DNA of 64,000 bases from Pedobacter chitinilyticus (GTDB taxonomy: Bacteria; Bacteroidota; Bacteroidia; Sphingobacteriales; Sphingobacteriaceae), in assembly GCF_003313385.1 (NCBI RefSeq), contig NZ_QMHN01000005.1, positions 341,035 through 405,034 on the forward strand, written 5' to 3'. The notes beneath the pieces were generated by a model. That model made no database searches and was not told where the DNA came from. It saw only the letters and a program-made list of their open reading frames with translations. Numbering within the stretch: position 1 is the stretch's first letter; each line of letters starts with the position of its first letter. Below are positions 1 to 8,468 of this stretch, in pieces. Position numbers and translations under genes: made by a program.

Positions 1-2
1 AC

Positions 3-1118
3 CGTAGCTTTGGTACAAGTTTCTATTTATCAGATTTAGTATTTGGTACTCAGATTTTACCTAACGAAGGTGGTTCTCCAATTTTGTGGCAACACTTATT
101 CTGGTTCTTAGGTCACCCTGAGGTATATATCGTAATCATGCCTGCTTTGGGTATTTCTTCAGAGATTATCTCTGTAAATGCTAGAAAGCCAATCTTTGGT
201 TACCACGCGATGGTTTATTCATTAATGGGTATTACCATTCTATCATTCATCGTTTGGGGTCACCACATGTTTGTAACTGGTATGAACCCGTTATTGGGCG
301 GTGTGTTTATGATCACGACATTGATCATTGCGGTACCATCAGCGGTAAAAACCTTTAACTATTTAGCTACTTTATGGAGAGGTAATATAAGATTTACACC
401 AGCGATGTTATTCGCTATCGGTTTGGTATCTTTCTTCATCTCTGGTGGTTTAACTGGTATCTTCTTGGGTAATGCTTCGTTAGATATTAACTTACACGAT
501 ACTTACTTTGTAGTAGCTCACTTCCACTTGGTAATGGGTTCTGCAGCTATTTTCGGGATGTTGGCTGGTGTTTACCACTGGTTTCCTAAAATGTTTGGTA
601 GAATGATGAATCCTAAGTTGGCTTATTTGCACTTCTGGGTAACTTTCATCTGTGCTTACTTGGTATTCTTCCCGCTACACTTCTTAGGTTTAGATGGTGT
701 ACCTCGTCGTTACTATGCATTTACTGAGTTTGAGTTCATGAACAAATGGTTAACCGTTAACGTATTTGTAACATGGTCTGCAATTGTAGCAGCATTGGCT
801 CAAGTAGCTTTCTTGTTTAATTTCTTCTATTCAATTTTTAGAGGTAAGAAAGCTCCTCAAAACCCATGGGATGCGAATACTTTAGAGTGGACTACTCCAG
901 TAGAGCATTTACACGGAAACTGGCCAGGAGAAATCCCAACAGTATACCGTTGGCCATATGACTATAGCAAGCCAGGAGCAGAGAAAGACTTTATTCCTCA
1001 AACTGTTCCTTTCTCTCAAACAATGAGCTCTAACTTACCTCATGACTTTGAGGGTAACGAAGAAGCAGAGCGTATACAAAAAGAATGGGAAGCTAAAAAT
1101 AAGCCAGTGCAAGAATAA
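3..1118 (+). CDS. ctaD: Cytochrome c oxidase subunit I, C-terminal part (5' end outside window)
   Basis: Catalytic subunit of an aa3-type heme-copper oxidase in the inner membrane, reducing O2 to water and pumping protons. The reading frame is open from base 3 with no start codon, so this is the C-terminal two thirds. The HPEVY motif (CuB His cross-linked to Tyr) lies at about 114-128, the His-His CuB pair at 261-266, and the HFH pair binding heme a3 and heme a at 519-527. HPEVY and the K-channel lysine in the SAVKTF segment make it A-type. A hydrophilic tail of about 90 residues follows the last helix. It heads the oxidase/heme A block; a hairpin terminator follows, so ctaA may be transcribed separately. 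Confidence 0.97.
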   Translation, partial: RSFGTSFYLSDLVFGTQILPNEGGSPILWQHLFWFLGHPEVYIVIMPALGISSEIISVNARKPIFGYHAMVYSLMGITILSFIVWGHHMFVTGMNPLLGGVFMITTLIIAVPSAVKTFNYLATLWRGNIRFTPAMLFAIGLVSFFISGGLTGIFLGNASLDINLHDTYFVVAHFHLVMGSAAIFGMLAGVYHWFPKMFGRMMNPKLAYLHFWVTFICAYLVFFPLHFLGLDGVPRRYYAFTEFEFMNKWLTVNVFVTWSAIVAALAQVAFLFNFFYSIFRGKKAPQNPWDANTLEWTTPVEHLHGNWPGEIPTVYRWPYDYSKPGAEKDFIPQTVPFSQTMSSNLPHDFEGNEEAERIQKEWEAKNKPVQE

Positions 1119-1148
1119 GCACTGAGCCGAGCTTTGTCTAAAATATGT

Positions 1149-1197
1149 AATAAGGTATCTGCAAAGTGTTTTAACATTTACAGGTACCTTATTTTTA
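1149..1197 (+). terminator. Rho-independent terminator after ctaD
   Basis: AATAAGGTATCTG at 1149-1161 pairs with CAGGTACCTTATT at 1181-1193 (one G-T pair), and a T-run follows. The loop is 19 nt. It lies 30 bases after the ctaD stop and before ctaA. Confidence 0.75.
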
Positions 1198-1216
1198 TAA
1201 ATCTATCACATATTCA

Positions 1217-2278
1217 ATGATTGCTAAATCTGAAAGTAGATTTATTAGAATAAATTTAATTACCATTATTGCCACTTTGGTGGTTATTTTGGCGGGAGGT
1301 ATTGTTCGTAGTACAGGTTCAGGTATGGGCTGTCCAGACTGGCCTAAATGCTTTGATCAATATATTCCACCCACTTCCGTTAAACAGCTTCCTCCAGATT
1401 ACGAAACGAAGTACGTAGAAGGAAGGAAAAAGAAAAATGAGAAGTTTGCCAAATACTTGGAAAGTATGGGCAAGCACCAATTAGCAGATAGTATCAGAAA
1501 AGATCAATCAATATTGGTGCATGAAGAGTTTAATGCCGCAAAAACGTGGACAGAATATGTCAACCGGCTTACGGGTGCAATTCTAGGTATCTTACTTTTG
1601 TTAACTGCAATTTTTTCATTTGCATACAAGAAAAAGGCCAAGCGAATTATTGTACTTAGCTGGTTGAATATCCTTGTTGTAGGCTATCAAGCTTGGTTAG
1701 GTTCCATTGTCGTATCTACTAACTTAACACAATGGGTAGTAACAGTACATATGCTGTTAGCCCTGGTTATTTTAGGAATTGCTATTTATACCTACAACTA
1801 TGCTAAACAGCTGCATAAAGAGCCAACGGTAATCATGTATCGTATCATGTGGTTGAAAGGGTTTTTGTTGTTTACCATCGTTATTTCTATCCTACAAATT
1901 ATTTTGGGAACAGAAGTTAGGGAAGCCGTAGACAGCATTGCAAAGTCACTTCAATACAATGGACGAAATACGTGGGTAGGCAAAATAGGTAGCGTATTCT
2001 CTTATCACAGAGACTTAGCTATTTTGGTTGGCATTAGCAATTTTATTGTTTATAAAATGGTAATTGACCGCTTTAGCGGTAAAGCTTGGCCACTAATTAC
2101 GGCCAACTACCTAATGATCACACTAATTGTTCAGATTGTTTCTGGATTTTTATTGTCATACTTAGGATTACCGCCGTATGCGCAGGCCATACACATTTTG
2201 TTTTCGACCATTATGTTTAGTCTGCAATATTATTTGTACTTGTTGGTTTATAGAACAAAGACCTATAAAACCGCTTAA
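1217..2278 (+). CDS. ctaA: Heme A synthase (CtaA/COX15)
   Basis: Membrane enzyme that oxidises the C8 methyl of heme O to the formyl group of heme A for the adjacent oxidase. At 353 aa with about eight hydrophobic segments it fits the family. The paired cysteines in CPDWPKC (residues 39-45) are those of the extracytoplasmic loop of this family. Three expected heme-ligand histidines are visible in TVHMLL, SYHRDL and AIHILF. The fourth, usually in a WxExxHR context, is Asn116 here (TEYVNRLTG). An extended charged loop (about residues 50-110) follows the cysteine pair. The gene lies 10 bases ahead of ctaB. Confidence 0.93.
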   Translation: MIAKSESRFIRINLITIIATLVVILAGGIVRSTGSGMGCPDWPKCFDQYIPPTSVKQLPPDYETKYVEGRKKKNEKFAKYLESMGKHQLADSIRKDQSILVHEEFNAAKTWTEYVNRLTGAILGILLLLTAIFSFAYKKKAKRIIVLSWLNILVVGYQAWLGSIVVSTNLTQWVVTVHMLLALVILGIAIYTYNYAKQLHKEPTVIMYRIMWLKGFLLFTIVISILQIILGTEVREAVDSIAKSLQYNGRNTWVGKIGSVFSYHRDLAILVGISNFIVYKMVIDRFSGKAWPLITANYLMITLIVQIVSGFLLSYLGLPPYAQAIHILFSTIMFSLQYYLYLLVYRTKTYKTA

Positions 2279-2288
2279 ATATTAAAAA

Positions 2289-3191
2289 TTGAAACAGTTT
2301 TTTTCAGATTTTTCAAAACTCATAAAATTCCGACTAACGTTCTTAGTGGTATTTTCTGCGTCTGTTACATTTTTAATTGGATCTAAAATTCAGGTAGACC
2401 GTGCCATTATCGATGAAATCAACTGGACCAATTGGTTGATTTTGATTATCGGTGGTTTCTTGGTTACCGGAGCAGCAAATTGCTTTAATGAAATTATTGA
2501 AGTGGATTTGGATAAACTCATGACCAGAACTAAAGACAGACCAATGCCAGCAGGTCGTATGACCACAGGACAAGGTTTGGTGTCGGGCTTGGTAATGGGT
2601 ATAGCGGGTACTTGGTTGTTAGGCAAGCTTAACTTAGAAACAGGGCTGATTTCCGTGTTTTCTATTTTGCTATATGCTTTTGCTTACACGCCGTTAAAAA
2701 GAAAATCGCCTATTGCTGTTTTTGTAGGAGCTATCCCTGGTGCATTGCCACCGCTAATTGGTTATTTGGCGGCTATTGGGCATTCTCCTGTAGGTTATGT
2801 ACCTAGAGATTATCAAATTGCCATCATCCTATTTTTGGTGCAGTTTGTATGGCAGTTTCCTCACTTTTGGTCTATTGCTTGGGTTTTAGATGAAGATTAC
2901 AGCAAAGCAGGGTTTAGATTATTACCAACCAAAAAAAGAGATAAAACGAGTGCTGTTTTTACCTTGGCCAGTACATTGATCCTAATTCCAGTGAGTTTGT
3001 TGCCAACCTTCTATGGTTTTGGTGGCTATTACATTGCTGGTGTTTCCGTAGTGCTTGGATTATTGTTTAGTTGGTATGCTTATCAGTTGGTAGTGAAAAT
3101 GGATTTGACAAGTGCCAGAAAAGTGATGTTTTGTTCATTCTTTTACATCCCTTTGGTACAATTAATTTTATTGTTTGATTTAGTAGTATAA
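2289..3191 (+). CDS. ctaB: Protoheme IX farnesyltransferase (heme O synthase)
   Basis: UbiA-family integral membrane prenyltransferase that attaches farnesyl to heme B to give heme O, the substrate of CtaA. At 300 aa it is of normal length. The first Asp-rich motif is intact (NEIIEVDLDKLMTRTKDRP), followed by the KRKSP loop and the DEDYSKAGFRLLP segment equivalent to the second motif. The start is TTG at 2289, giving MKQFF; I saw no better ATG upstream. It sits between ctaA and subunit III, the usual Bacteroidota order, with only 2 bases before the next gene, which implies co-transcription. Confidence 0.95.
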   Translation: MKQFFSDFSKLIKFRLTFLVVFSASVTFLIGSKIQVDRAIIDEINWTNWLILIIGGFLVTGAANCFNEIIEVDLDKLMTRTKDRPMPAGRMTTGQGLVSGLVMGIAGTWLLGKLNLETGLISVFSILLYAFAYTPLKRKSPIAVFVGAIPGALPPLIGYLAAIGHSPVGYVPRDYQIAIILFLVQFVWQFPHFWSIAWVLDEDYSKAGFRLLPTKKRDKTSAVFTLASTLILIPVSLLPTFYGFGGYYIAGVSVVLGLLFSWYAYQLVVKMDLTSARKVMFCSFFYIPLVQLILLFDLVV

Positions 3192-3193
3192 AG

Positions 3194-3772
3194 ATGGTGA
3201 GTACAATGCAACAAGAGACCGTAGCGTTTAACTTCAAGCCCAAAAAATTTGTGGTTTGGTTGTTCGTGGTTTCTTCTACCATTATGTTTGGTGGATGGAC
3301 CAGTTATTACCTTGTTTTTATGGCCTCAAAAGGTAAGGGGCATGGTTTAGTTTTACCAGAAGTTTTTACCTATAGCACAGGCGTGCTAGTGCTTAGCAGT
3401 GTATGTTTATTCATGGCTGCAAGAGCCTTAAAAAATGGCGATATAGGAAAGCAAAGAATGCTATTGTGGCTAACCTTTGTTTTAGGAATCGTTTTTGGCG
3501 TATTGCAATTTCAAGGTTGGGTAGGTCTTTACCAAACTGGAGCAGTATTGGTGAACAACAACGCAGCTATTTCCATGATTTATGTCGTATCAGGTTTTCA
3601 CTTGTTGCACATTTTGGCGGGTTTGGCGTTTGTGATGGCGAGCTTAATAGGCAGTTATAAAAATGTTTCTCCCGAGGTTGCGGCCTATCGTCAGGACATT
3701 ACCTCAATATTTTGGCATTTTATAGATATCTTATGGATATATCTATATGTTTTTTTACTTTTGAACAGTTAA
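3194..3772 (+). CDS. Cytochrome c oxidase subunit III, short paralogue
   Basis: Heme-copper oxidase subunit III family, 192 aa with about five transmembrane segments; this subunit stabilises subunit I and its proton uptake path. Family features are the GFHLLHILAGL segment and the C-terminal FWHFIDILWIYLYVFL segment. It is the first of two tandem subunit III genes and is 41 residues shorter than the second. Tandem, diverged subunit III genes are common in Bacteroidota oxidase operons. An alternative ATG at 3206 (MQQET) would remove four residues. A 31-base gap separates it from the next gene. Confidence 0.9.
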   Translation: MVSTMQQETVAFNFKPKKFVVWLFVVSSTIMFGGWTSYYLVFMASKGKGHGLVLPEVFTYSTGVLVLSSVCLFMAARALKNGDIGKQRMLLWLTFVLGIVFGVLQFQGWVGLYQTGAVLVNNNAAISMIYVVSGFHLLHILAGLAFVMASLIGSYKNVSPEVAAYRQDITSIFWHFIDILWIYLYVFLLLNS

Positions 3773-3803
3773 TTTTTTAACAAACTATTATACTAATTAT
3801 TAA

Positions 3804-4505
3804 ATGGATTCATTATCGAAATTAGACCAAGTTAAAACAACCCCATGGGCCGGCGGTCGTTCGCCATGGTCGGTAGAGTATGGTAAAATAATGATGTGGT
3901 TTTTCTTGTTGTCGGATGCCTTCACATTCTCATCGTTATTGGTTTATTATGGAGCGCAAAGATTTAGCAAGTTTGCTTGGCCAGATCCAGATTTGGTTTT
4001 CCAATCTATCCCAGGTTTCGCAGACCATGGTTATCCTTTGGTTTTCGTAGGTATAATGACTTTTATATTGATCATGAGTTCTGTAACCATGGTATTAGCC
4101 GTAGAAGCAGGACACAGAGGATCTAAAAAAGAAGTAATTTGGTGGATGGTAGCAACTATCATCGGTGGTTTTATGTTCTTAGGCTGTCAAGCTATTGAGT
4201 GGACTCACTTACACCACGAAGGTTTCTGGTGGGGCCAAATCCCTAAGGAACTAGGACATTTCTTTGAAGGAGAAGTCTCCGCCGTATCTGCGCAGCAGTT
4301 TGCCAACTTGTTCTTTACCATTACAGGTTTCCACGGTTTCCACGTATTCAGTGGTGTCGTGATCAACATCATCATTTTATGTATGGTAATTAACGGTACT
4401 TTCGAAAGACGCGGACATTACCTAATGGTTGAAAAAGTAGGCCTTTACTGGCACTTTGTAGACTTAGTTTGGGTATTCGTATTTACCTTCTTCTATTTGG
4501 TTTAA
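3804..4505 (+). CDS. ctaE: Cytochrome c oxidase subunit III
   Basis: Second subunit III homologue, 233 aa, integral membrane. Recognisable segments are WSVEYGKIMMWFFLLSDAF near the N-terminus, ITGFHGFHVFSGV in the middle and GLYWHFVDLVWVFVFTFFYL at the C-terminus. It probably forms the subunit III position of the aa3 complex together with the shorter paralogue upstream. The spacing to subunit IV is 21 bases. The division of labour between the two copies cannot be read from sequence. Confidence 0.94.
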   Translation: MDSLSKLDQVKTTPWAGGRSPWSVEYGKIMMWFFLLSDAFTFSSLLVYYGAQRFSKFAWPDPDLVFQSIPGFADHGYPLVFVGIMTFILIMSSVTMVLAVEAGHRGSKKEVIWWMVATIIGGFMFLGCQAIEWTHLHHEGFWWGQIPKELGHFFEGEVSAVSAQQFANLFFTITGFHGFHVFSGVVINIIILCMVINGTFERRGHYLMVEKVGLYWHFVDLVWVFVFTFFYLV

Positions 4506-4526
4506 TTAGTTTTAAAGAGATTTATT

Positions 4527-4883
4527 ATGTCAGAACATCACACACATACATCAAAAGAGCACGGTCACGGAGAGCACGCCTCTATGTCGAAAGGCAAAAT
4601 TTGGAAAGTGTTTTTTATCCTTTTGTTCATCACTGTAATTGAGTTTATCATTGCATTATGGGCAATTCCAGGAGATCATATGTCACAGTCGGTTGGTAAC
4701 TATGTTTACATTTTTCTAACCCTGTTAAAGGCATTTTATATTGTGGCGTATTTTATGCACCTTAAGTACGAGAAATTGGGATTGCAATTATCGCTAACAG
4801 TTTCCTTCGTATTTATCATTTACTTTATTGTATTGATGCTAATTGAAGGTGGCTATCTTCACTTGCACATGCCACGGGTATAG
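4527..4883 (+). CDS. ctaF: Cytochrome c oxidase subunit IV (bacterial, caa3/aa3 type)
   Basis: Small accessory subunit of 118 aa with three predicted membrane helices (about residues 27-48, 56-76 and 85-108). The N-terminus is His-rich (SEHHTHTSKEHGHGEH), a common but uncharacterised feature of this family in Bacteroidota. The third segment begins after the MHLKYEKLGL loop typical of bacterial subunit IV. The stop codon is directly followed by the ATG of the SCO-like gene, so the two are translationally adjacent. Confidence 0.9.
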   Translation: MSEHHTHTSKEHGHGEHASMSKGKIWKVFFILLFITVIEFIIALWAIPGDHMSQSVGNYVYIFLTLLKAFYIVAYFMHLKYEKLGLQLSLTVSFVFIIYFIVLMLIEGGYLHLHMPRV

Positions 4884-5588
4884 ATGAAATATAATCATAT
4901 TAAAAAAATATTAATCCTGGTCACCATATTAGCGGTACCAGGATTTTTATATTATTTACTACAGGATAAAGGTAAAAATCGTTACAAACCTTTACCTATT
5001 TATGGTCCAAAACAGGTAGCGTCAACTTTCCACTCGGTAAGGGGAAAGCAAATTCCAGATACCATTTATCACCTAGTGGATGATTTTGTATTGACCAACC
5101 AAAATGGCGATACAACGAGTTTAAATACCTGGAAAGGAAAAGTAGTAGTGTTGAACCTTTTTTATACACAGGTGAATTCTGATGGTGCTAAAATGTCGAT
5201 GAAAGCCATGCAAGGTTTTAATGAAATGTACCAGAATAACCATATGGTACACTTGGCCAGCATCAGTGTAGATAGCAAAGATGACCTTAAAGCAAGCTCC
5301 AATTTTGCTAAAAGCCAAAATGCGGTAGCACAAAAATGGGACTTTTTGATAGGAGATACTGTGACCCTAAATAAAGTGGTAAAACGTTCGCTGCTATTGG
5401 ATGCGGTTGACAACAGCACGCAGAGCGATCGAAAATTTCTGTACAGCAATAAAATTGTACTGTTAGACTCTCAACACCGCATTAGAGGTTTCTACGAAGC
5501 CAGCAATCAAGAAGCCTTATCTAAATTAGACGACGAAATTAAAGTACTCATCGCCGAAGAACTAAGAAATATTAAAGACGGTAGGTAG
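4884..5588 (+). CDS. SCO1/SenC-like membrane-anchored thioredoxin-fold protein lacking copper ligands
   Basis: 234 aa with one N-terminal membrane anchor (about residues 8-26) and a thioredoxin-like domain from about 65. The position in the operon and the pattern around GKVVVLNLFYTQ match SCO family proteins, which deliver copper to the CuA site. The two ligand cysteines of CxxxC are replaced: the aligned residues are Val97 and Gly101 in TQVNSDGAKM. The distal His aligns with Tyr187 (KFLYSNKIVLLD). The fold can be retained, but copper binding in the known manner is not possible. It may be a structural or chaperone-like derivative, with a true SCO elsewhere. Family call fairly sure, function open. 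Confidence 0.75.
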   Translation: MKYNHIKKILILVTILAVPGFLYYLLQDKGKNRYKPLPIYGPKQVASTFHSVRGKQIPDTIYHLVDDFVLTNQNGDTTSLNTWKGKVVVLNLFYTQVNSDGAKMSMKAMQGFNEMYQNNHMVHLASISVDSKDDLKASSNFAKSQNAVAQKWDFLIGDTVTLNKVVKRSLLLDAVDNSTQSDRKFLYSNKIVLLDSQHRIRGFYEASNQEALSKLDDEIKVLIAEELRNIKDGR

Positions 5589-5643
5589 TTAACAGTTCTC
5601 AGTTAACAATTCAAACAGATTAAATTTAGCCAACTATTAATTT

Positions 5644-6189
5644 ATGAAAATGGAAAATACGGTAGAACAAAAATATAATAGGTGGATTTGGATTCTTTCC
5701 ATAGCCATTCCTGTAGTGGTAGCCATTTTGTTTGGTGTAAACTTAAGAAAGTTAGGATATGATGTACAACCGTTAAGCTTTTTACCTCCTATCTACGCGA
5801 CCATCAACGGCATTACGGCAGTAGTATTGCTAGTTGCGGTTTGGGCAATTAAAAATGGCAAACGCAAACTGCATGAAAACCTGATGAAATTTGCCATCCT
5901 ACTATCGGTATTGTTCTTGGGAATGTATGTTGCCTATCACATGACTTCTGATTCTACAAAATTTGGTGGGGAAGGTGCCATTAAATACATCTACTACTTC
6001 ATTTTAATAACCCATATCCTATTATCTATCATCATTATCCCATTTGTGCTCATCACTTATGTGAAAGCTTTGGCGCAACGTTTTGATAAACATAAAAAGA
6101 TAGCGAAGATTGCTTTTCCAATGTGGCTGTATGTAGCCGTTACTGGGGTGGTGGTGTATCTCATGATTTCTCCTTATTACGCTCATTAA
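5644..6189 (+). CDS. DUF420 membrane protein (CtaM-like oxidase assembly factor)
   Basis: 181 aa with five hydrophobic segments, starting with MKMENTVEQKYNRW. DUF420 features are the PPIYATINGITAV segment, the KLHENLMK and YHMTSD segments and the HKKIAKIAFPMWLYVAVTGVVV end. DUF420 proteins such as CtaM of Staphylococcus are needed for aa3 oxidase maturation, and the position at the end of this oxidase block supports that role by inference. A 55-base spacer with a 14-nt-period direct repeat (AGTTAACA twice, 5587-5608) precedes it. The ATG at 5650 is an alternative start. Confidence 0.82.
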   Translation: MKMENTVEQKYNRWIWILSIAIPVVVAILFGVNLRKLGYDVQPLSFLPPIYATINGITAVVLLVAVWAIKNGKRKLHENLMKFAILLSVLFLGMYVAYHMTSDSTKFGGEGAIKYIYYFILITHILLSIIIIPFVLITYVKALAQRFDKHKKIAKIAFPMWLYVAVTGVVVYLMISPYYAH

Positions 6190-6323
6190 TTTAGCCGCAG
6201 TTAATTTCTAAACTGTTTAAAATATAATACGCTGAATTTTTAATGCTCGATTTTGTAAAAAATCTATAGCTTTTTGCTATAATTCTTATCTTAGAACATA
6301 GCAATTCATAATCATTCAGAAGT

Positions 6324-6914
6324 GTGGGTAAAGGAACAGTAGAAAGTTTACAGCTAATGTTGGAGAAAGGCAATAAAAAGGCCTTTACAGACTTCTATAC
6401 CCAGTATTTTAAAAGACTATTGATCGAAAGCGATAAATATGTAAAAGATATTTATGTGGCCGAAGAAGTAGTGCAGGATGTTTTTCTGAAAATATGGGAG
6501 CGTTCAGACGATCTTACGCAAATCCAATCCATCAAATCTTATTTATATCGCTCGGTCATTAATGCTTCCATTAATTATGTGAATAGGCAACGGAATTTGG
6601 AACAGCACCATCAGAAAATTGTAGATGAGTTTACCGAAGACCAAGCCGATCAATTGGATGAAGAAAATGAATTAATTGTACTGTTGTTCGATGAAATTGA
6701 AAAACTTCCTCCAAAATGTAAGGAAATCTTTAAGATGAATAGGTTTGAACGATTGAAATATCGAGAAATCGCTTTAAAGTTAGAGCTGTCGGAGAGAACG
6801 GTTGAAAATCACATCGCCAATGCGCTAAAACTTTTGAGAGAGGCTATGCTCAAAAAGAGAAATGTAGAAATTGGCAGCTCTACGAGGTTATTTCAGCTTT
6901 TATTCTTTTTTTAA
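6324..6914 (+). CDS. ECF-type RNA polymerase sigma factor (sigma-70 family)
   Basis: 196 aa with sigma-70 region 2 (about residues 20-85; YVAEEVVQDVFLKIWER) and region 4 (about 125-180; LPPKCKEIFKMNRFERLKYREIA, then LSERTVENHIANAL). It has the length and layout of the Bacteroidota sigma factors that pair with FecR and drive SusC/D-type operons. The GTG at 6324 gives MGKGTVES; an in-frame ATG near 6357 would cut into the N-terminus. The FecR gene follows after 67 bases and the TonB-dependent transporter after that, so this is probably the input switch for the locus. A small hairpin (TATAGC, loop, GCTATA, 6265-6281) lies upstream. Confidence 0.93.
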   Translation: MGKGTVESLQLMLEKGNKKAFTDFYTQYFKRLLIESDKYVKDIYVAEEVVQDVFLKIWERSDDLTQIQSIKSYLYRSVINASINYVNRQRNLEQHHQKIVDEFTEDQADQLDEENELIVLLFDEIEKLPPKCKEIFKMNRFERLKYREIALKLELSERTVENHIANALKLLREAMLKKRNVEIGSSTRLFQLLFFF

Positions 6915-6981
6915 AAAAAAATCGCGACTGACTAGGGGTTTTTTGTGAGGTATTTGTCTTAGAGAATACCAAACAAACAAA

Positions 6982-8205
6982 ATGACCAACCAACCAGAAA
7001 TACTTGCTTTAATTGCAAAGCATTTGGACTATCCAAGTGACTTAGAATGTAAAGCCCAAGTTGATCAATTTCGTAAACAATCTGCAGAAAATGAGGCGTT
7101 CTACCTTAGTGTAGAAAAAGTATGGCGTTTGTCTGGTAAGGCATCTCTATTGGCTAATGTAGACAGCAAGCAAGTCGCAGAAAGTTTTGAAAAGCGACTA
7201 ATCAAGGAAAGACAAACTCTTCCAAGCAAACAAATTAAGCTTTCTCGCGCTACTGTATTACTCAGATGGGCTGCCGCTGCAGTGGTTTTATTGGCCCTAG
7301 GCTCGGTAATCTATTTATATTCAGGAGGTAAGTCTCTATTTCAAAAGCAACGTAGTTATGCTTCAGATGCCGCCCCTGGTAGTAACAAAGCTATTTTGGT
7401 ATTGGCCAATGGTCAAAAAATTTCATTAAGTGATATCCATAATGGCGATGTGGCCAAAGAAGCAGGTTTGTCTATTACAAAAACTGCCGATGGACAATTG
7501 GTGTACAATATTGTTGACGATAAATCAGTTGGAGCAACCAAAGAAGATATTTTCAATACCATAGAAACTCCAAAAGGCGGAGTTTGGCAAATTAAATTGC
7601 CAGATGGTTCTTCGGTATGGCTCAATGCAGCATCGTCGTTAACCTATCCGATTTCTTTTGCAAAAGGCAAAAAACGTATGGTTGAGCTAAAAGGCGAGGC
7701 ATATTTTGAAGTTTCAAAAGATAAAGACCATCCTTTTGTGGTAAAAACTGCCAAGCAGGAAGTTGAAGTACTAGGAACAAGTTTCAATATCAATTCCTAC
7801 GCTGATGAAAGCGACGTGAAAACCACTTTGTTGGAAGGTAGCGTGAAAGTAATGCCTTATTTGGCAGGACAACAGCCAGATGTTTTAAAACCTGGAGAAC
7901 AAGCTACACTGAACGAAAAAGGCATGAACATTAAAGAGGTTGATGCCGAAGAGTCTATTGACTGGAAAAATGGCTATTTCATGTTCAATAATGAAAGGCA
8001 AGAAAACATCATGCGCAAAATTGCCCGCTGGTATAATGTGCAAATCGAATATGCTGATGCCAGCGCTAAAGATGTGATGTATTACGGAAGTATTAGCCGT
8101 TTTGAAAACGTGTCGAAGGTGCTGAGGAAATTTGAACAGACTGGAGAAGTGAGATTTGAAATCAACAAAAACAAGATAACCGTTTATAAAGAAACTGAGC
8201 GCTAA
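6982..8205 (+). CDS. FecR-type anti-sigma factor with DUF4974 C-terminus
   Basis: 407 aa inner-membrane regulator. The N-terminal cytoplasmic part (1-90) would hold the sigma factor, and one membrane helix lies at about 93-112 (LRWAAAAVVLLALGSVIYLY). The periplasmic FecR domain follows (about 195-290; the ETPKGGVWQIKLPDGSSVWL signature, then KGEAYFEVSKDKDHPF), and then a DUF4974 domain (about 330-407). In the known Fec scheme the periplasmic part reads the signal from the STN domain of the cognate transporter; here that would be the SusC at 8469. Immediately downstream of the sigma gene, same strand. Confidence 0.94.
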   Translation: MTNQPEILALIAKHLDYPSDLECKAQVDQFRKQSAENEAFYLSVEKVWRLSGKASLLANVDSKQVAESFEKRLIKERQTLPSKQIKLSRATVLLRWAAAAVVLLALGSVIYLYSGGKSLFQKQRSYASDAAPGSNKAILVLANGQKISLSDIHNGDVAKEAGLSITKTADGQLVYNIVDDKSVGATKEDIFNTIETPKGGVWQIKLPDGSSVWLNAASSLTYPISFAKGKKRMVELKGEAYFEVSKDKDHPFVVKTAKQEVEVLGTSFNINSYADESDVKTTLLEGSVKVMPYLAGQQPDVLKPGEQATLNEKGMNIKEVDAEESIDWKNGYFMFNNERQENIMRKIARWYNVQIEYADASAKDVMYYGSISRFENVSKVLRKFEQTGEVRFEINKNKITVYKETER

Positions 8206-8468
8206 CGAACAAGCGCTAGAAATAAATCAACAAAATCAACTAACCGAACAAACTATTTAAACATGAAAAGAACCACACAAACCTAACCCCTTCCATTTAA
8301 CGTCAAGTACAAAAGAAAAAGAGGTGCTCGTAACACCCCCTTTTCTAGTATCTGTTTAAACCCATTCCTAAAATATTGGCGTATCAGGAATCAATTTTAT
8401 TGGATTAACCGCAAAAATTTCAATGGCGCTTAGCGCCTAAGAGAGATTGCAAAAAAACAGACTATCAA
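8206..8468 (+). promoter_or_regulatory. Leader region of the SusC operon with 7-codon ORF and hairpin
   Basis: A 263-base non-coding stretch. It holds a minimal ORF at 8264-8287 (ATG, six codons, TAA; MKRTTQT) and, 25-30 bases after it, a G/C-rich hairpin (GAGGTG with CACCCCC, about 8318-8342) followed by a short T-run, which resembles an attenuator or terminator. No TAnnTTTG box was clearly identified. The separation suggests that SusC is not simply co-translated with the anti-sigma factor. The attenuator function is inference. Confidence 0.35.
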
